DNA of 64,000 bases, from NCBI RefSeq assembly GCF_947179165.1, contig NC_077237.1, positions 62,045,523-62,109,522 of the forward strand, written 5' to 3'. The translations under genes and the position numbers were made by a program. The notes under the pieces were generated by a model. It did no database searches. It saw nothing but the letters and a program-made list of their open reading frames with translations, and was not told where the DNA came from. This document shows, one piece after another, positions 49,200-59,779 of this stretch (position 1 is its first letter; the number at the start of each line of letters is the position of its first letter). This DNA comes from Solanum dulcamara (lineage: Eukaryota; Streptophyta; Magnoliopsida; Solanales; Solanaceae).

Positions 49200-52100
49200 T
49201 GTTACACCCCCGCTCTTTTTTTTAAACTCGGAATGTCTCATAATTTCTTTGGACATTATCATGTGAGCCGAATATGCTATGACACTATCAAACGACTCTA
49301 CGGAAGGGAGAATGTGATACCCTATAGTAGAGAAGGTTGGAGATGGAGTCATAAGAATCCGAAAGGAATTGGAGGCCAAGTAATGAGTCATAGGACTCAA
49401 TTTACCTATGTAAGCTACTAACTTGGAAGTCTTATATACTTAAGCTATTGGAGTACGTACCAAGTTTGCGTAGCATGGAGTACATAGGCTCTTAAAATAA
49501 AGTGAGATTATGAACCTACGAGAGGGAGAAAAAACTAGTTTCTGAACATACGAAAGTCAAGCAAGCAGGTGAAAAGCAAGCAGGTGACTCACCTTCCTGC
49601 TTGAGGGGGTGGACCCCACTGCCATGTGGCGGCATGTGATAGGCCGCATGAACCTAGGTGGCATTTTAGGGGAGCTGCCACGTGTCACCCTAAGGGTATG
49701 CCACATGGCACCTTATTAAAAGGTAGATATATGTGTATTATGACTAAGTATCTCATTCTTAGCAAAAATTTCAGCCAAGAACAAGAAAAGAAAAACGAGA
49801 GAGGAAGAGAAAATGGCAGTCATGGTTTCTAAGAATTTAAGGTGAGTTCTTCATTTTTTCTCCACGAATTATTTATATACGGTGTTCATAAAACATGTGG
49901 GGATTTATATATGTATATTGGTATGCTTATGGAATCATTTATTCAGCTTAGAACTTGGAAGAGATAAGGAGAAGTTGAAGGAAAACCTTAGGAACAACAA
50001 AGAGGGAGCTACGGGTTTGGAAAAACAACAAGGGGTAAGTCCCATTTTTGTTCCGTAAATTAACTACTTAGCATATAATAAGATGATATGGAGGTATTAT
50101 TAGTATAAAATTAAGGTTTGGTGGAGCAAAAATCGGACAGCAAGCTGCCAGGACGTTACAACGCGCTAAAGAAAGTTCTGAGGCACAATTTCGGCAAGTT
50201 CTAGCCAATTTCGGGAAAGGTAAGTTCTTCCCCTATAATTTGAATTTTATGATGTTAAATTAGGGTGTATTACACGCCTTAGGGGCTGATGGAAGTTAGG
50301 TAAAAGGTTTGAAAAGTTCGGCGTTCGAAATAAGCAAAATTGGAGTCGCTATAGTTGAATTGTCGTCAAAATAAAGTATTGCTCTTGTGAGATGCTGCTG
50401 CAGGGGTGTGGATTGTTGTTTCAGGGCCTAAATATGTTCTAATTTGGGTTAGGGTGCTTCTGGTATAAACCACATGACCCCCCATTGCGTATAATTAAAG
50501 GCGTTACAAAATAAAGGCTAGACGCCCTATTGTGATATCGTATTTTTGAATAAGTCATTTGGAGTTTATGTTGTATATTGTTGGTGTGAATTGCTGCAGG
50601 TTGTTGTTGTTAGTTGGATGTTGGTCTTAGGGACGTAATTTTAAATTTGGATAGGGCACATTATAGGGGAGGTGCTGCCCTATTTTCGTCGACGCCTTAG
50701 CGAATAACAGAACTAGTCGGGGAAACGACTAAGGAAATAGATTCCATTAATACTAAGGTGTAACCTAGGGTTATTGAAAGTTAAAAGGGGTTGATACTCA
50801 TATTAATTTCATGTTGAATAGGTTCGAAGGACGACGAGGCAAACAGGATAAGGAATAATTCAGACAAGGTATGTAAAGCTTTCTCTTGGCATGTTTTGGT
50901 ATAAGTTTGTACATATATCTTTCTTTCCTTTTGGAAATGTTTAGCCTTAAGTGAATTGTAAATAAAGTGTGGGGATAATTCCATTTCCAGAATTCCGAGT
51001 ACGCCTCATAACCCCTATCCACTGTTCAGTATTAGAGTTCCTATGAAGATTAAGTATTGCCTGGTAGGGCTTCTATGTGTTAGAATGTAATGTATGGAAA
51101 GCTATCTCTCATTTCCATTGAGATGTATTTTATACAAAAATGATATTATGATGCCATAGTGGTTCACCGAGCCCAATGAAGGACCGGGTACGAAATATGT
51201 ATATGAAGATCACCTGAAGGAAAGTACAGACTAAATAGAGCTTATTCTCTTTCTTCTTTTGGGCATGTCCTTGTTTTCGTTGTAAGTTGAATTTGATCTG
51301 AACTCCAAGGTAACTCCATTCTTAAACATCTCTTAATTACTTCTGAATGTTGAACTCCTATAGCAGTTGAACTACTTTCCCTGGAAACTTTTATACGTTA
51401 AAGAGGTAACAAATGTACAGGCTCTACGTCCTAAGGACTATAAGGTAATAAGTGTTTCTGATTCCATAAATGATTTGGCCCTATGTTAATACATGTCCAG
51501 GGTCCCCGAGAGTACAATTGAGATAGCCCATAATGGCATCTAGAGGATACTCGAGATGACTACATCGTTACTCGGGTCCTCAAATAAAAGCTTAACTTTC
51601 TTATTCTGTCGAGTCTCCGATAATGGTTTGAATTGCATAATAGTTACTCACTACTCCACTCGTGTATACTGTAACATTTCTTCTCCGAGTCCCAGGCCGA
51701 TTTTCAGATTCGTGCAATTCACTGCATTATCCACCAAGCCCTTCACTAGAGGGTCGGGTACGTATGTATATATATATGATGATGATGTGTTTTAATAAGG
51801 TGATGATGGACTGGCGCCTGCTAATGATACTATGATAATGTGTTGTAATAAGGTGGCGATGGCACGGGGCCTGATACTGATACTACATATATGATTCATC
51901 GGACCCCTAACGGGGCCGACTATATTGATAATTTGAGCATGCATGTTTTTGTGATTCACAAAGTACTGGTACATGTTTCTGATTTGATAATTGGTTCCCC
52001 TGCTTCTCTATTTTTGATATACCCCTAGTTGTACTATGTTACATTTTACATACTCAGTACATATGTCGTACTGACCCCCTTTCTTGGGGGGCTGCATTCA

Positions 52101-52577
52101 TGCCCGTAGGTACAGATACAAGTTTTGGGAGTCCGTCAGCTTAGGATTCCATACAGCTCAGCTGGGAGAGGCTCTATTGTATCGGGGCCTAGTTTTTGAT
52201 ACTGTCCATTGATATATAGAATTGTTTTGTCCATTCGGGGGTACGGCGGGGGCCCTGTCCCACCATATGTTGTCATTTATATTTTTAGAGGTCTGCAGAC
52301 ATGTATATGTGGGTTGTGTATGTCAGTTTGATTCAGCTGGGTCTACATGATATATGATATATGTTATTATATTATGGCAACATTGTCTGCTTGCGTGCCC
52401 TATCATGTTGTGATACAAACAAAAAGGGCCATAGGTTTATGAAAATGTTATCGCCCAGTGAGGCTCTGTTACATGATATTATTTTATTTACAGTTGAATG
52501 TGACCACAGCTGATAGATATGTATATGGGGGGTCCAGGTCGTACCCCAGTCATGGCCTATGGGGTTGGGTCGTGACA
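49200..52577 (+). repeat. Element D 3' LTR
   Basis: 3378 bp, TGTTACACCCCC to GGGTCGTGACA, with intact TG and CA ends, followed by the AAAAA duplication. It is the partner of 41478-44856. Confidence 0.95.
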
Positions 52578-53068
52578 AAAAATGTGCATACATAATCACC
52601 CCTACTACAAGCATGTTTTCAACCCAAGGTTCGGAACAATAGAAACTTCACCCCACACTTTTTTGCAAATCAAACCAACTTCAACACATTACATCAAAAG
52701 AAGGGTTAGATTTCAAAAACTTAACCCATAATCAGTTAACCACTTCAAGCAATTCCTAAGCAATTTCACACACCCATAAGCATTTTAATTTAAGAGCAAT
52801 GAAAATCAATTATATTGAGTCAAAACTCAAGGCCCGAGAATTTACTAATGTAAATTTCAACCATTTGTATCATAAAAGTAATTTAAGAACACATACCTTG
52901 TTGGTGTGATATAGAAACTAAATTTTTTTTGCTTGAATTGGAAGAGTATGTCGTGGATTTGACTTAAGAAGAGAGGAGTTGTTGAGAGTAGAAGAGAGAA
53001 AAATGGTTCAATTTGAAGAAAAAATGAAGTTGAAAAGGTCATTTTCGGGGTTTAAAGACTTATTTCGT
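52578..53068 (-). other. Athila-like element, leader of the extra ORF
   Basis: Minus-strand, CT-rich leader: TTCTCTCTTCTACTCTCAAC near 53000, then ACACCAACAAG/GTATGTGTTC at 52888-52909, a strong donor-like site. With D removed, the next acceptor-like sites are at 41122-41150 just before the extra ORF, so a 5' leader intron is plausible. No protein is encoded. Confidence 0.45.
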
Positions 53069-56000
53069 ATCTGCTGAATTCCCTGCTTTACTTCTAGCAT
53101 TGTGTTTTTATTTCTACTGAAACAATAAACAAGAGGAGTTGCAATCACTCACAGCATCTTGGAGTTCAGAAGATACAGCAATAACACTACAACTACAACA
53201 TTTATATCTAAGCTTCAGCAGGGCAACATGTGCAGGGTGAGTTGCACCATGTGGACCTGTCCAAAGCCTGGAAGCGTTAGGCGAGCGACATTGAAAAATT
53301 CAGCTGCCTTAAGCCTAAAGAGAATGCATTTTTGCCTTTTGGAACTTCCAACTTGGGCAAAAAGCCTTCAAAATTTGCAGGGATAAAGAAAAGGCCATAT
53401 ATGCAAACATCATGAAGTTTCAGGTCAAAAGGATAATTGGAGACGTTAGTCGAGCGACTTGGAAAAAGATAATAGTCTCCAAAGCTCTTACTGAGGTCCC
53501 TTCCTTTTTGCTAGTTTGTGCAAGCCTTGTTTTGTTTGTTTTTGGTTGTTGTATTATTTCAGGTCCCTGGAGTGATGTATCAACATTCTTTAACAACAAA
53601 TACATAGAGAAAAGCACAAATACAACTTCCAACCACCCTGCAACATCTAAGCTTCAGCAGGGCAGCATGTGCAGGGTGAGATGCAGCATGTGGACCTGTC
53701 CAAATGGCTCCAATCTTTGCAGGGTTTTACAAAATAATATATTGACAAGGCCCAAGAAGTTTCAGCCCAAACGGACAATTGGAGGCGTTAGGCGAGCGAC
53801 ATCGAAAATTTCAGCTGCCTTAAGCCTAAAGGGAGGGCCTTTTTTCCAACTTGAAAAAAAAATCTCCAAACCATGCAGAACTAAAGAAAGGGCTGTTTGG
53901 ATATATCTCAAGAAGTTTCAAATCAATCGGATAATTGGAGACGTTAGTCGAGCGTCGTTGAAAATTCTGACAGACTCCAAACCACTCCTGGAAGAACTTT
54001 CTTTTTTGCTAGCTGGTGCAAATTCTTTTTTGCTTTTGGTTGTTTGTTGTATTGTTGCAGGTTGCTGGATTGATTCATCAACATATAATCCCACCAACTT
54101 ATTCCCCATTTCATATTCTGAACTGAGGAGACAACAACCTGGCAGCTTAGGAATTCACCAACACACAAACACTACTCTCATGCCAAATTCCTTGATGCAG
54201 CACCTGCAACAGCTCTCTTACACCTCAAGATTCCTGGAGCTCCTTGCTATGTCCACTTGTTATGTGCAGGAACAGAAACATGCAACAACAAGCAGTCGAA
54301 CACATCAGCTAAGAAGGAAACAAGAAGCTGTATACAGGCACATCAAACAGCAACACTGGATCCTTCCAAAGTGCAAGCCACCTTCAGTCAAACTTTTAAG
54401 CCAGGGATGCATCACCAGCATTGTGATTCAGTCCTTTTTATTCCACAACAACAGCCCCAGCAGCAGCATTAAACAACTTCAACAACTTCACCCTGCAACT
54501 CAGAAGGACCATCTACAATTCTTGTTAGCATGTTGTCTTGTTTTTGTGGACATGTGCAGGTACTTTAATGAGCTGAACACTTCAAAGGAGCTGATCACTC
54601 TCTCTTTGGAGGCAACAAGAAGCTGTGTACAGTTCCACAAAGAGTCAAACAGAGGGAGACAACCTTGTACTCAAAGCCCATCCTGGTTGGCACATAAGGT
54701 ACCTTTAAAGGAGCTGATCAACTCCCCTTTGGAGGCAACTAGAAGATGCCTACAGGACTGCAACAGCCCTCACAGCTCCCATACTTGTGTGGCTCTTTGG
54801 TTAATTGTTTGTGCAGGTACACAAAGTCTCAGAAAAAGGGAGACAACAGCCACACATGCAAGGGCCTCACCTACTCCAATCACCTCTCCATGCATACCAG
54901 ATGCATTCCATCAACATCTGCAACAGCTCCACCAACTTGCAGCAGACAAGGAACAAATACAAGCTAATAGTACTGGTTACAGCAGCTTGCACACTTCTTT
55001 GGTTGTATGTTTTGTTGGTTTTGTTTGGCTGTGCAGGTACTCCAAGAAGCTGAACCTGATCACAACAAAGAACCTCCCTTCTTGTGTAACTGACACCAAC
55101 AAGCAACCTAATCACAAAGGAAGCAACAAGGAGATGCACATTTGCTTGTTTGTGTATTTGTTTGTTGTTGGTTGTCTATGCAGGTATCCCAAATCCAAAA
55201 GAGGGATCTACAACAAGCATATTACCAATTCAGCTACAGAGGCAACAACAAACTGGTTACAGGACTGCAGCAAGCTTCACTGCTTGCTTCCTTGGCTATC
55301 TGTATGTGCAGATCCACATACCAGGAGCTCTCCAGCACCCTCCAACATCCTCCACTACCTGCAGCAACCACACCAAATTATTTGGATCCCCTTGCAGGTG
55401 CTTGATTGTGAATATAGGCACAAAAGAAGATCATCTACTAGCTGGGCTGAACAACCACAGCATCAATGGCCTAGGTACAAGGCAGCAGCAGTTCTACTCC
55501 ATAACAATAGCCACAAGCAAAGCTACTACAGCTTCAATTTGCAGCAAGCAATAAGCTTTTTCAAGGCCTTCCTCAACAACTCCAAGGATGCTGGTTGCTA
55601 CAACTCAATATACTTACGCTACCTTCATCCTCCTTAGCTGATATATGCTCAATCCTGAAGTGGATGCAACCTTCCATTGGGACTTACCTGTTATAACAAG
55701 ACTAAAAAGGGCAAAGATGAAAAGAATTTTCCCACCCCATGCGAGATAGAAGGTTCATATACTTGTTCTTCTTTCAATTTAGCTAGGTATGGTATGTAGC
55801 ATAGTTGAATAGGACTAGTGTAGATTACTTTCTTTTTTTCTCATGGAAGGGGAGAGTCTCCCTCATTTATGCTTTATTAGTCGAATTGTACCGGGAGAAG
55901 TCCTCTCATAGGTTTACTGCTTTCTAGTTATAGTTAGCCCTTTTTTTGTTTCGGGGATGAGTTAGCCGACCTTAATAGGTTAGCTGACTTATGAACCACC

Positions 56001-56144
56001 ATAGGATCGGAGGTAAGGTTTATGTCCCCCTCCTTGTATTTTTACTTTTGTTATTTATGTTAAGGCTTGGGGGTGTTGCTCAACCCCTGACTGTGCACGA
56101 GAGGTGGGAGCCTCGTGTAGGGTCTGTTCCCCCAAAAAAAAAAA
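53069..56144 (+). mobile_element. Poly(A) retroposon, large copy (3.1 kb)
   Basis: Insert flanked by a perfect 15-bp duplication, AAAGACTTATTTCGT (53054-53068 and 56145-56159), and ending in a 14-A tail. Those are hallmarks of LINE-machinery retroposition, but no RT or endonuclease is encoded. The left part (53206-54090) consists of alternating diverged modules: module a (AAGCTTCAGCAGGGCA) at 53210 and 53649; module b (AAGTTTCA..GGATAATTGGAGACGTTAG) at 53412, 53754 and 53910. The right part (54200-55640) alternates CA-rich blocks with T/G-rich tracts that end in TGCAG. The 3' region (55700-56133) is shared with the short copy. The perfect TSD implies a recent insertion, later than the Athila-like element. 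Confidence 0.88.
53412..55637 (+). CDS. 741-codon ORF of the poly(A) retroposon, function unknown
   Basis: By far the longest open frame of the window, with no stop over 2.2 kb. I do not recognise the protein. Residues 1-20 (KFQVKRIIGDVSRATWKK) recur diverged at about 115 (KKFQPKRTIGGVRRATSK) and 167 (KKFQINRIIGDVSRASLK). SFLLVCASLVLFVFGCCI (about 31-48) and SFLLAGANSFLLLVVCCIVA (about 197-216) are hydrophobic, membrane-like segments following the first and third copies. Further hydrophobic stretches end in the phrase CRY: DMCRYF, WLCRYSKK, CLCRYPKS. Between them the sequence is rich in Q, H, N, S and T. CRY is simply TGCAGGTAC/T read in frame, so the protein pattern mirrors the DNA modules. 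The start chosen is the first ATG of the open stretch; a short frame upstream (53159-53386) repeats the LQQG..C..MWTCP module in another phase. It may be a real repetitive protein or a compositionally stop-poor tract; coding status is unproven. Confidence 0.4.
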   Translation: MKFQVKRIIGDVSRATWKKIIVSKALTEVPSFLLVCASLVLFVFGCCIISGPWSDVSTFFNNKYIEKSTNTTSNHPATSKLQQGSMCRVRCSMWTCPNGSNLCRVLQNNILTRPKKFQPKRTIGGVRRATSKISAALSLKGGPFFQLEKKISKPCRTKERAVWIYLKKFQINRIIGDVSRASLKILTDSKPLLEELSFLLAGANSFLLLVVCCIVAGCWIDSSTYNPTNLFPISYSELRRQQPGSLGIHQHTNTTLMPNSLMQHLQQLSYTSRFLELLAMSTCYVQEQKHATTSSRTHQLRRKQEAVYRHIKQQHWILPKCKPPSVKLLSQGCITSIVIQSFLFHNNSPSSSIKQLQQLHPATQKDHLQFLLACCLVFVDMCRYFNELNTSKELITLSLEATRSCVQFHKESNRGRQPCTQSPSWLAHKVPLKELINSPLEATRRCLQDCNSPHSSHTCVALWLIVCAGTQSLRKRETTATHARASPTPITSPCIPDAFHQHLQQLHQLAADKEQIQANSTGYSSLHTSLVVCFVGFVWLCRYSKKLNLITTKNLPSCVTDTNKQPNHKGSNKEMHICLFVYLFVVGCLCRYPKSKRGIYNKHITNSATEATTNWLQDCSKLHCLLPWLSVCADPHTRSSPAPSNILHYLQQPHQIIWIPLQVLDCEYRHKRRSSTSWAEQPQHQWPRYKAAAVLLHNNSHKQSYYSFNLQQAISFFKAFLNNSKDAGCYNSIYLRYLHPP

Positions 56145-56147
56145 AAA
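55770..56147 (+). repeat. Conserved 3' region and poly(A) tail of the retroposon
   Basis: Shared with 10735-11052: CAATTTAGCTA, GGGAGAGTCTCCCTCATTTA, AGTCCTCTCATA, CGGGGATG-GTTAG-CGACC, CCATAGGAT, CCTCCTTGTA. This copy has about 70 extra bases before the tail (GGGGTGTTGCTCAACCCC, GGTGGGAGCCTCGTGTAGGG), so the family has used at least two poly(A) positions or two 3' variants. GGGAGAGTCTCCC is a perfect inverted repeat around one base. Confidence 0.8.
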
Positions 56148-56640
56148 GACTTATTTCGTCGGGTACATCCATTAAAAATGGGTTAAACCCATCTTTTTAA
56201 ATGAAAGATCCCAAAAAATATCCCAAGTCCACGACGCAGAATTGTCGCTGACCTTACTATTAGGAGTACCAAAGTTTTGAACTATAGTGTGTACTGAAAT
56301 AAGCTAGGTCCGCGATACGGACCTATCACGCACCTTACTGGGAACTTATTTTCATAAAAACGTTGTTCAAAAACATACCTTTGAAAATTTGAACTGAAAT
56401 GGAACAGATCCGCGAGCAGACTTATCGCAAACCTTATTGTTAAGTATGCCAAATTCTCTTTTTATTTTCTTTTATTTTATAAAATAACTTATACACTGAA
56501 ACAAAATAAAATTTAAACAAACCCCAAAATAATTCCATTATAATTTCTAATTAAAAACCTTTTACACTACCTCACGGTTTGCCTCCTATGCAGCGCCTAA
56601 ATTAAAGTAGCGGCATGACTCAATTGTAGCTTTATTCACT
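56148..56640 (-). promoter_or_regulatory. Palindrome array between pol and the extra ORF
   Basis: Three imperfect palindromes of the LTR type: 56225-56243, 56305-56323 (AGGTCCGCGATACGGACCT) and 56406-56423, spaced 80 and about 101 bp. Flanking ATCGCAC-CCTTA and TATTAAG phrases also match the LTR array. This stretch is not LTR sequence otherwise. On the minus strand it lies downstream of integrase and about 0.9 kb before the extra ORF once nested inserts are removed. 56440-56640 is AT-rich with nothing recognised. Confidence 0.6.
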
Positions 56641-57760
56641 CTCTAGCTCAATTCTTTCTTAGTTATGATCGATATCTTGCCCAAAATAGTGCTTAACACG
56701 CTGGCCATTCACCACGAATGTGGTCAATTTGGCATGATTCCATAGTTCTATGGCTCCATATACTGATATTCGCACCACCTTAAATGGTCCACTCTATTTT
56801 GATCGACGCTTACCTAGAAAAAGATGCAAACGCGAGTTAAAAAACAATAACTTTTGACCTGGCTCAAATGTTTGAGTGACTATATGCTTGTCATGCCATC
56901 GTTTGGTCTTCTCTTTATACAACTTTGCATTCTCATAAGCGTGGAGTCTGAATTCCTCCAATTCATGGAGTTGATCCATACACTTTCTATCTGCTAATTC
57001 TGGGTCTAGGTTAACGTTTTTGATGGCCCAATATGCTTGGTGCTCCAATTCTATCGGGAAATGACATGCTTTTCCAAACATCATATGGTACAATGAAGTG
57101 CCAATTGGTGTTTTGTATGCAGTCTGGTAGGCTCAGAGTGCTTCATATAGTTTGATAGCCCAGTCCGTTCTTGTAGCATTAACAGTTTTTTGAAGGATCT
57201 GCTTCACCTCGCGATTTGATACCTCAACATGTCCGCTAGTTTGAGGGTGATATGTCGTTGAGACCTTGTGCCTGACACCAAATTTAGCTAACAGATTCTT
57301 TATCATTTAATTTATGAAATTCTTACCTCTATCATTGATGATATCCCTTGGAGTGTCAAACTTTGTGAAAATGTTCTTCTTTAGGAAGTGACTTACCACT
57401 TTAGAGTCATTTGTTGGCAATACAATGGCCTCGACCCATTTTAAAACATAATCAACTACCACCAGTACATACTAATTTCCATATGATGATGGGAAGGGAC
57501 CTATGAAGTCAATTCCCCATACATCAAATATCTCTACCTCTAGGATGTTATTCAATGGAATCTTGTGCCTTCTTAATATTGTGCCCAACCTTTGGCATTG
57601 ATCAAAGTTGTTCGCAAATCCTGCAGCATCTTTAATTAAATTAGGCCAAAAGAAACCTGATTGCAATACCTTATGGGTTGTTCATTTTCCTCTATGATGT
57701 CCACCGTAAGCAGACAAATGGCAACTGTGTAGAATTTGTTGAACTTCAGATTTGGGTACA
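56641..57760 (-). pseudogene. Athila-like integrase
   Basis: High to low: zinc-finger half and first catalytic Asp in 57666-57472 (FWPNLIKDAAGFANNFDQCQRLG, FDVWGIDFIGPFPSSYGN). Then VVVDYVLKWVEAI, IINDRGKNFIN with the second Asp, [20 protein letters not shown] with the Glu region, and after a stop the open stretch 57093-56794 (MMFGKACHFPIELEHQAYWAIK, YKEKTKRWHDKHI, FEPGQKLLFFNSRLHLF). The C-terminal GPFKVV, FVVNGQRVKHYFG runs to about 56690. DDE residues appear to be kept; stops at several places inactivate it. No chromodomain follows. Confidence 0.87.
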
Positions 57761-58400
57761 TATCTCCTTATAATCTAATAAACACCTTTTTGAACAAATA
57801 AGGTTCATCCCATATATAGGACTTTGCTTCATATATTAGCCTCTTCTTTTGTTGGGAGTTTGCTCTGGGGAAAACTCCACTCACATTGTAGTTCACAATA
57901 TTTGCATACCATGGAAGTTTTTGTTCCTCCATTGCCAACAGTAGCTCATCTGGAAAATCTTCCTTTACCGACTTTTTCTCACCTACATGGGATGAATCCT
58001 CTAATCTTGATAGGTGGTCTGCTATTTGATTTTCGCATTCCCTTTTACCTTTTATTTCATTATCGAATTCTTGGAGTAATAAGATCCATCTGATTAACCT
58101 AGGTTTCGCATCCTGCTTGTTGAAAAAGTGCCTAAAGGCTACATGGTCAGTATAAAAAATCACTTTTGTACCTACTAGGTAAGAGCAGAATTTATCAAAT
58201 GCATATATCAATGCCAACATTTCCTTCTTTGTGATCGTGTAGTTGACCTGAGTAGAATCAAGAGTCTTGTTGGCATAATAGATGGAGTGAAAAAATTTCT
58301 CCTTACTTTATCCCAGAACTACTCCCATTGCTGTGTCACTTGCATCGCACATTAGCACCAAAGGTTGCTCCCAGTTAGGAGATATCAAGATGGGGGCTTC
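57761..58400 (-). pseudogene. Athila-like RNase H
   Basis: The best-preserved domain. LVLMCDASDTAMGVVL with the first Asp is near 58355-58310. KKEMLALIYAFDKF with the Glu, VIFYTDHVAFRHF with the second Asp, and LIRWILLLQEFDNEIKGK..ENQIADHLSRLED are continuously open from 58220 to 57768. The linker to integrase ends PYLFKKVFIRL. One stop lies at the L*SKEKFFHSIYYANKTL segment. Confidence 0.87.
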
Positions 58401-59660
58401 AATCAGCTTCTTCTTCAAGCGTTTAAAGGCCAGCAAACATTTATCATAAAAATTAATTTTTACCTCCTTTTCTAACAAGCTGTACATGGGTCTGGCAATC
58501 TTTGAAAAATCATTGATGAATCACCGATAGAATCCGATATGACCTAGAAAACTCCGGACACCTTTCACTGAAATCGGTGATGGAAGCTTCTCAATCACTT
58601 CAATTTTAGTTTTTTCTACCTCCAAACCAACTTTTGAAACTTTGTGCCCCAAGACAATACCCCCATTTACCAAGATATGATATTTCTCTCAGTTTAAGAT
58701 GAGATTTGTTTCTTTACACCTTGCTAGTACTTTCTCTAGATTTTTCAAACAAAGATCAAAAGACTCTCCAAAGACTAAAAAATCTGTACAAAGTCTTCCA
58801 CCATATCATGAAATATAGCAATCATGCACCTCTAAAAAGTGGCAGGAGCATTGCAAAGACTAAATGGCAAATGCTTAAATACATATGTTCCATATGGGCA
58901 TGTGAACGTTAGCTTTTCCTGGTCCTCCAGTGCAATGGTAATTTGATTGTAAACCGAGTACCTGTCCAAGAAACAATAGTACTCTTGGCCTGCTATCCTG
59001 TCAAGCATTTGGTCAATAAAAGGTACAGGGCAGTGATCTTTCCTTATGGCATCATTCAACTTTCTGTAGTCCATGCATATATGCCACCGAATGATTGTTC
59101 TGTGGGGATTAACTCATTCTTCTCATTAGTTAACACAGTCATTCCCCCTTTCTTTAGTGCGCACTAAACTGGGCTTACCTACCTACTGTCAGAGATTGAA
59201 GATTGGCTATATTATGCCTGCATCTAACCACTTAATTATCTCTTTCTTCACCATCTATTTCATGATGGATTTCAATCGGCATTGTGTTTGTGCGCTAGCC
59301 TTATGTCTTTCTTCCATGAAAATTCTATGCATGCATAAAGCGAGGCTGATACCATGAAGATCAACCATTTGCCATCCAATTGCCTTCTTGTGCCTTTTTA
59401 ATACCTCAAGTGTTGTTGTGATCTATATCTCAGGCAAAGCAGACAGAAGAATTACATATAAGGTATTATTCACTCCAAGAAAACCATACTTGAGATGTGC
59501 TCGCAATTGCTTCAACTCCAAGTTAGGAGCTTCTTCCAGAGATAGCTTGGGTGAAGGACCCAATTCTCTGTTCAAAGGTTCCACATTATTTTTACACATG
59601 CTGACATTTGGCATATCAAGCACACTAGCTAACTCTTTAGCTTCCATGTCCTCTTCAATA
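58401..59660 (-). pseudogene. Athila-like reverse transcriptase
   Basis: The N-terminal approach is at 59647-59423 (LSLEEAPNLELKQLRAHLKYGFLGVNNTLYVI). The core at 59074-58832 reads MDYRKLNDAIRKDHCPVPFIDQMLDRIAGQEYYCFLDRYSVYNQI, EKLTFTCPYGTYVFKHLPFSLCNAPATF. The next block has lost the catalytic F-x-DD segment: after MVEDFVQ the sequence jumps to LVFGESF, so the polymerase box is deleted. Then LKNLEKVLARCKE, LGHKVSK and SFLGHIGFYR. Not able to copy RNA. Confidence 0.87.
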
Positions 59661-59779
59661 TCTTAACCCATCGCGACTCTTTCCAAAGGATCTTTTGCTA
59701 AAATGCATTGAGCTGAGACCTCCTCATTGATGACAATTATAGAAAACGGCTCTTCATAGACTGCAGGAAACTTCAGTGC

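Larger units (their letters stand above)
41478..52577 (+). mobile_element. Element D: Ty3/gypsy element with nearly dead coding region
   Basis: 11.1 kb, LTRs 41478-44856 and 49200-52577, PBS at 44861, PPT at 49186-49199 and a perfect 5-bp TSD AAAAA (41473-41477 and 52578-52582). The internal region is only 4.3 kb, too short for a full gag-pol, and I can read only integrase and its C-terminal tail. LTRs are very similar to each other, yet the internal region is shattered, which points to a non-autonomous element mobilised in trans. It sits in the leader or intron region of the Athila-like element's extra ORF. Confidence 0.92.

Noticed and set aside
54867..55139. Minus-strand and alternative-frame ORFs within the retroposon
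   Set aside because: Shadows of the 741-codon frame caused by stop-poor composition; the 134-codon frame at 55150-55554 is of the same kind.
56132..56147. Poly(A) run as sequencing or assembly artefact
   Set aside because: It is followed by an exact copy of the 15-bp sequence found at the other end of the insert, which supports a true tail.
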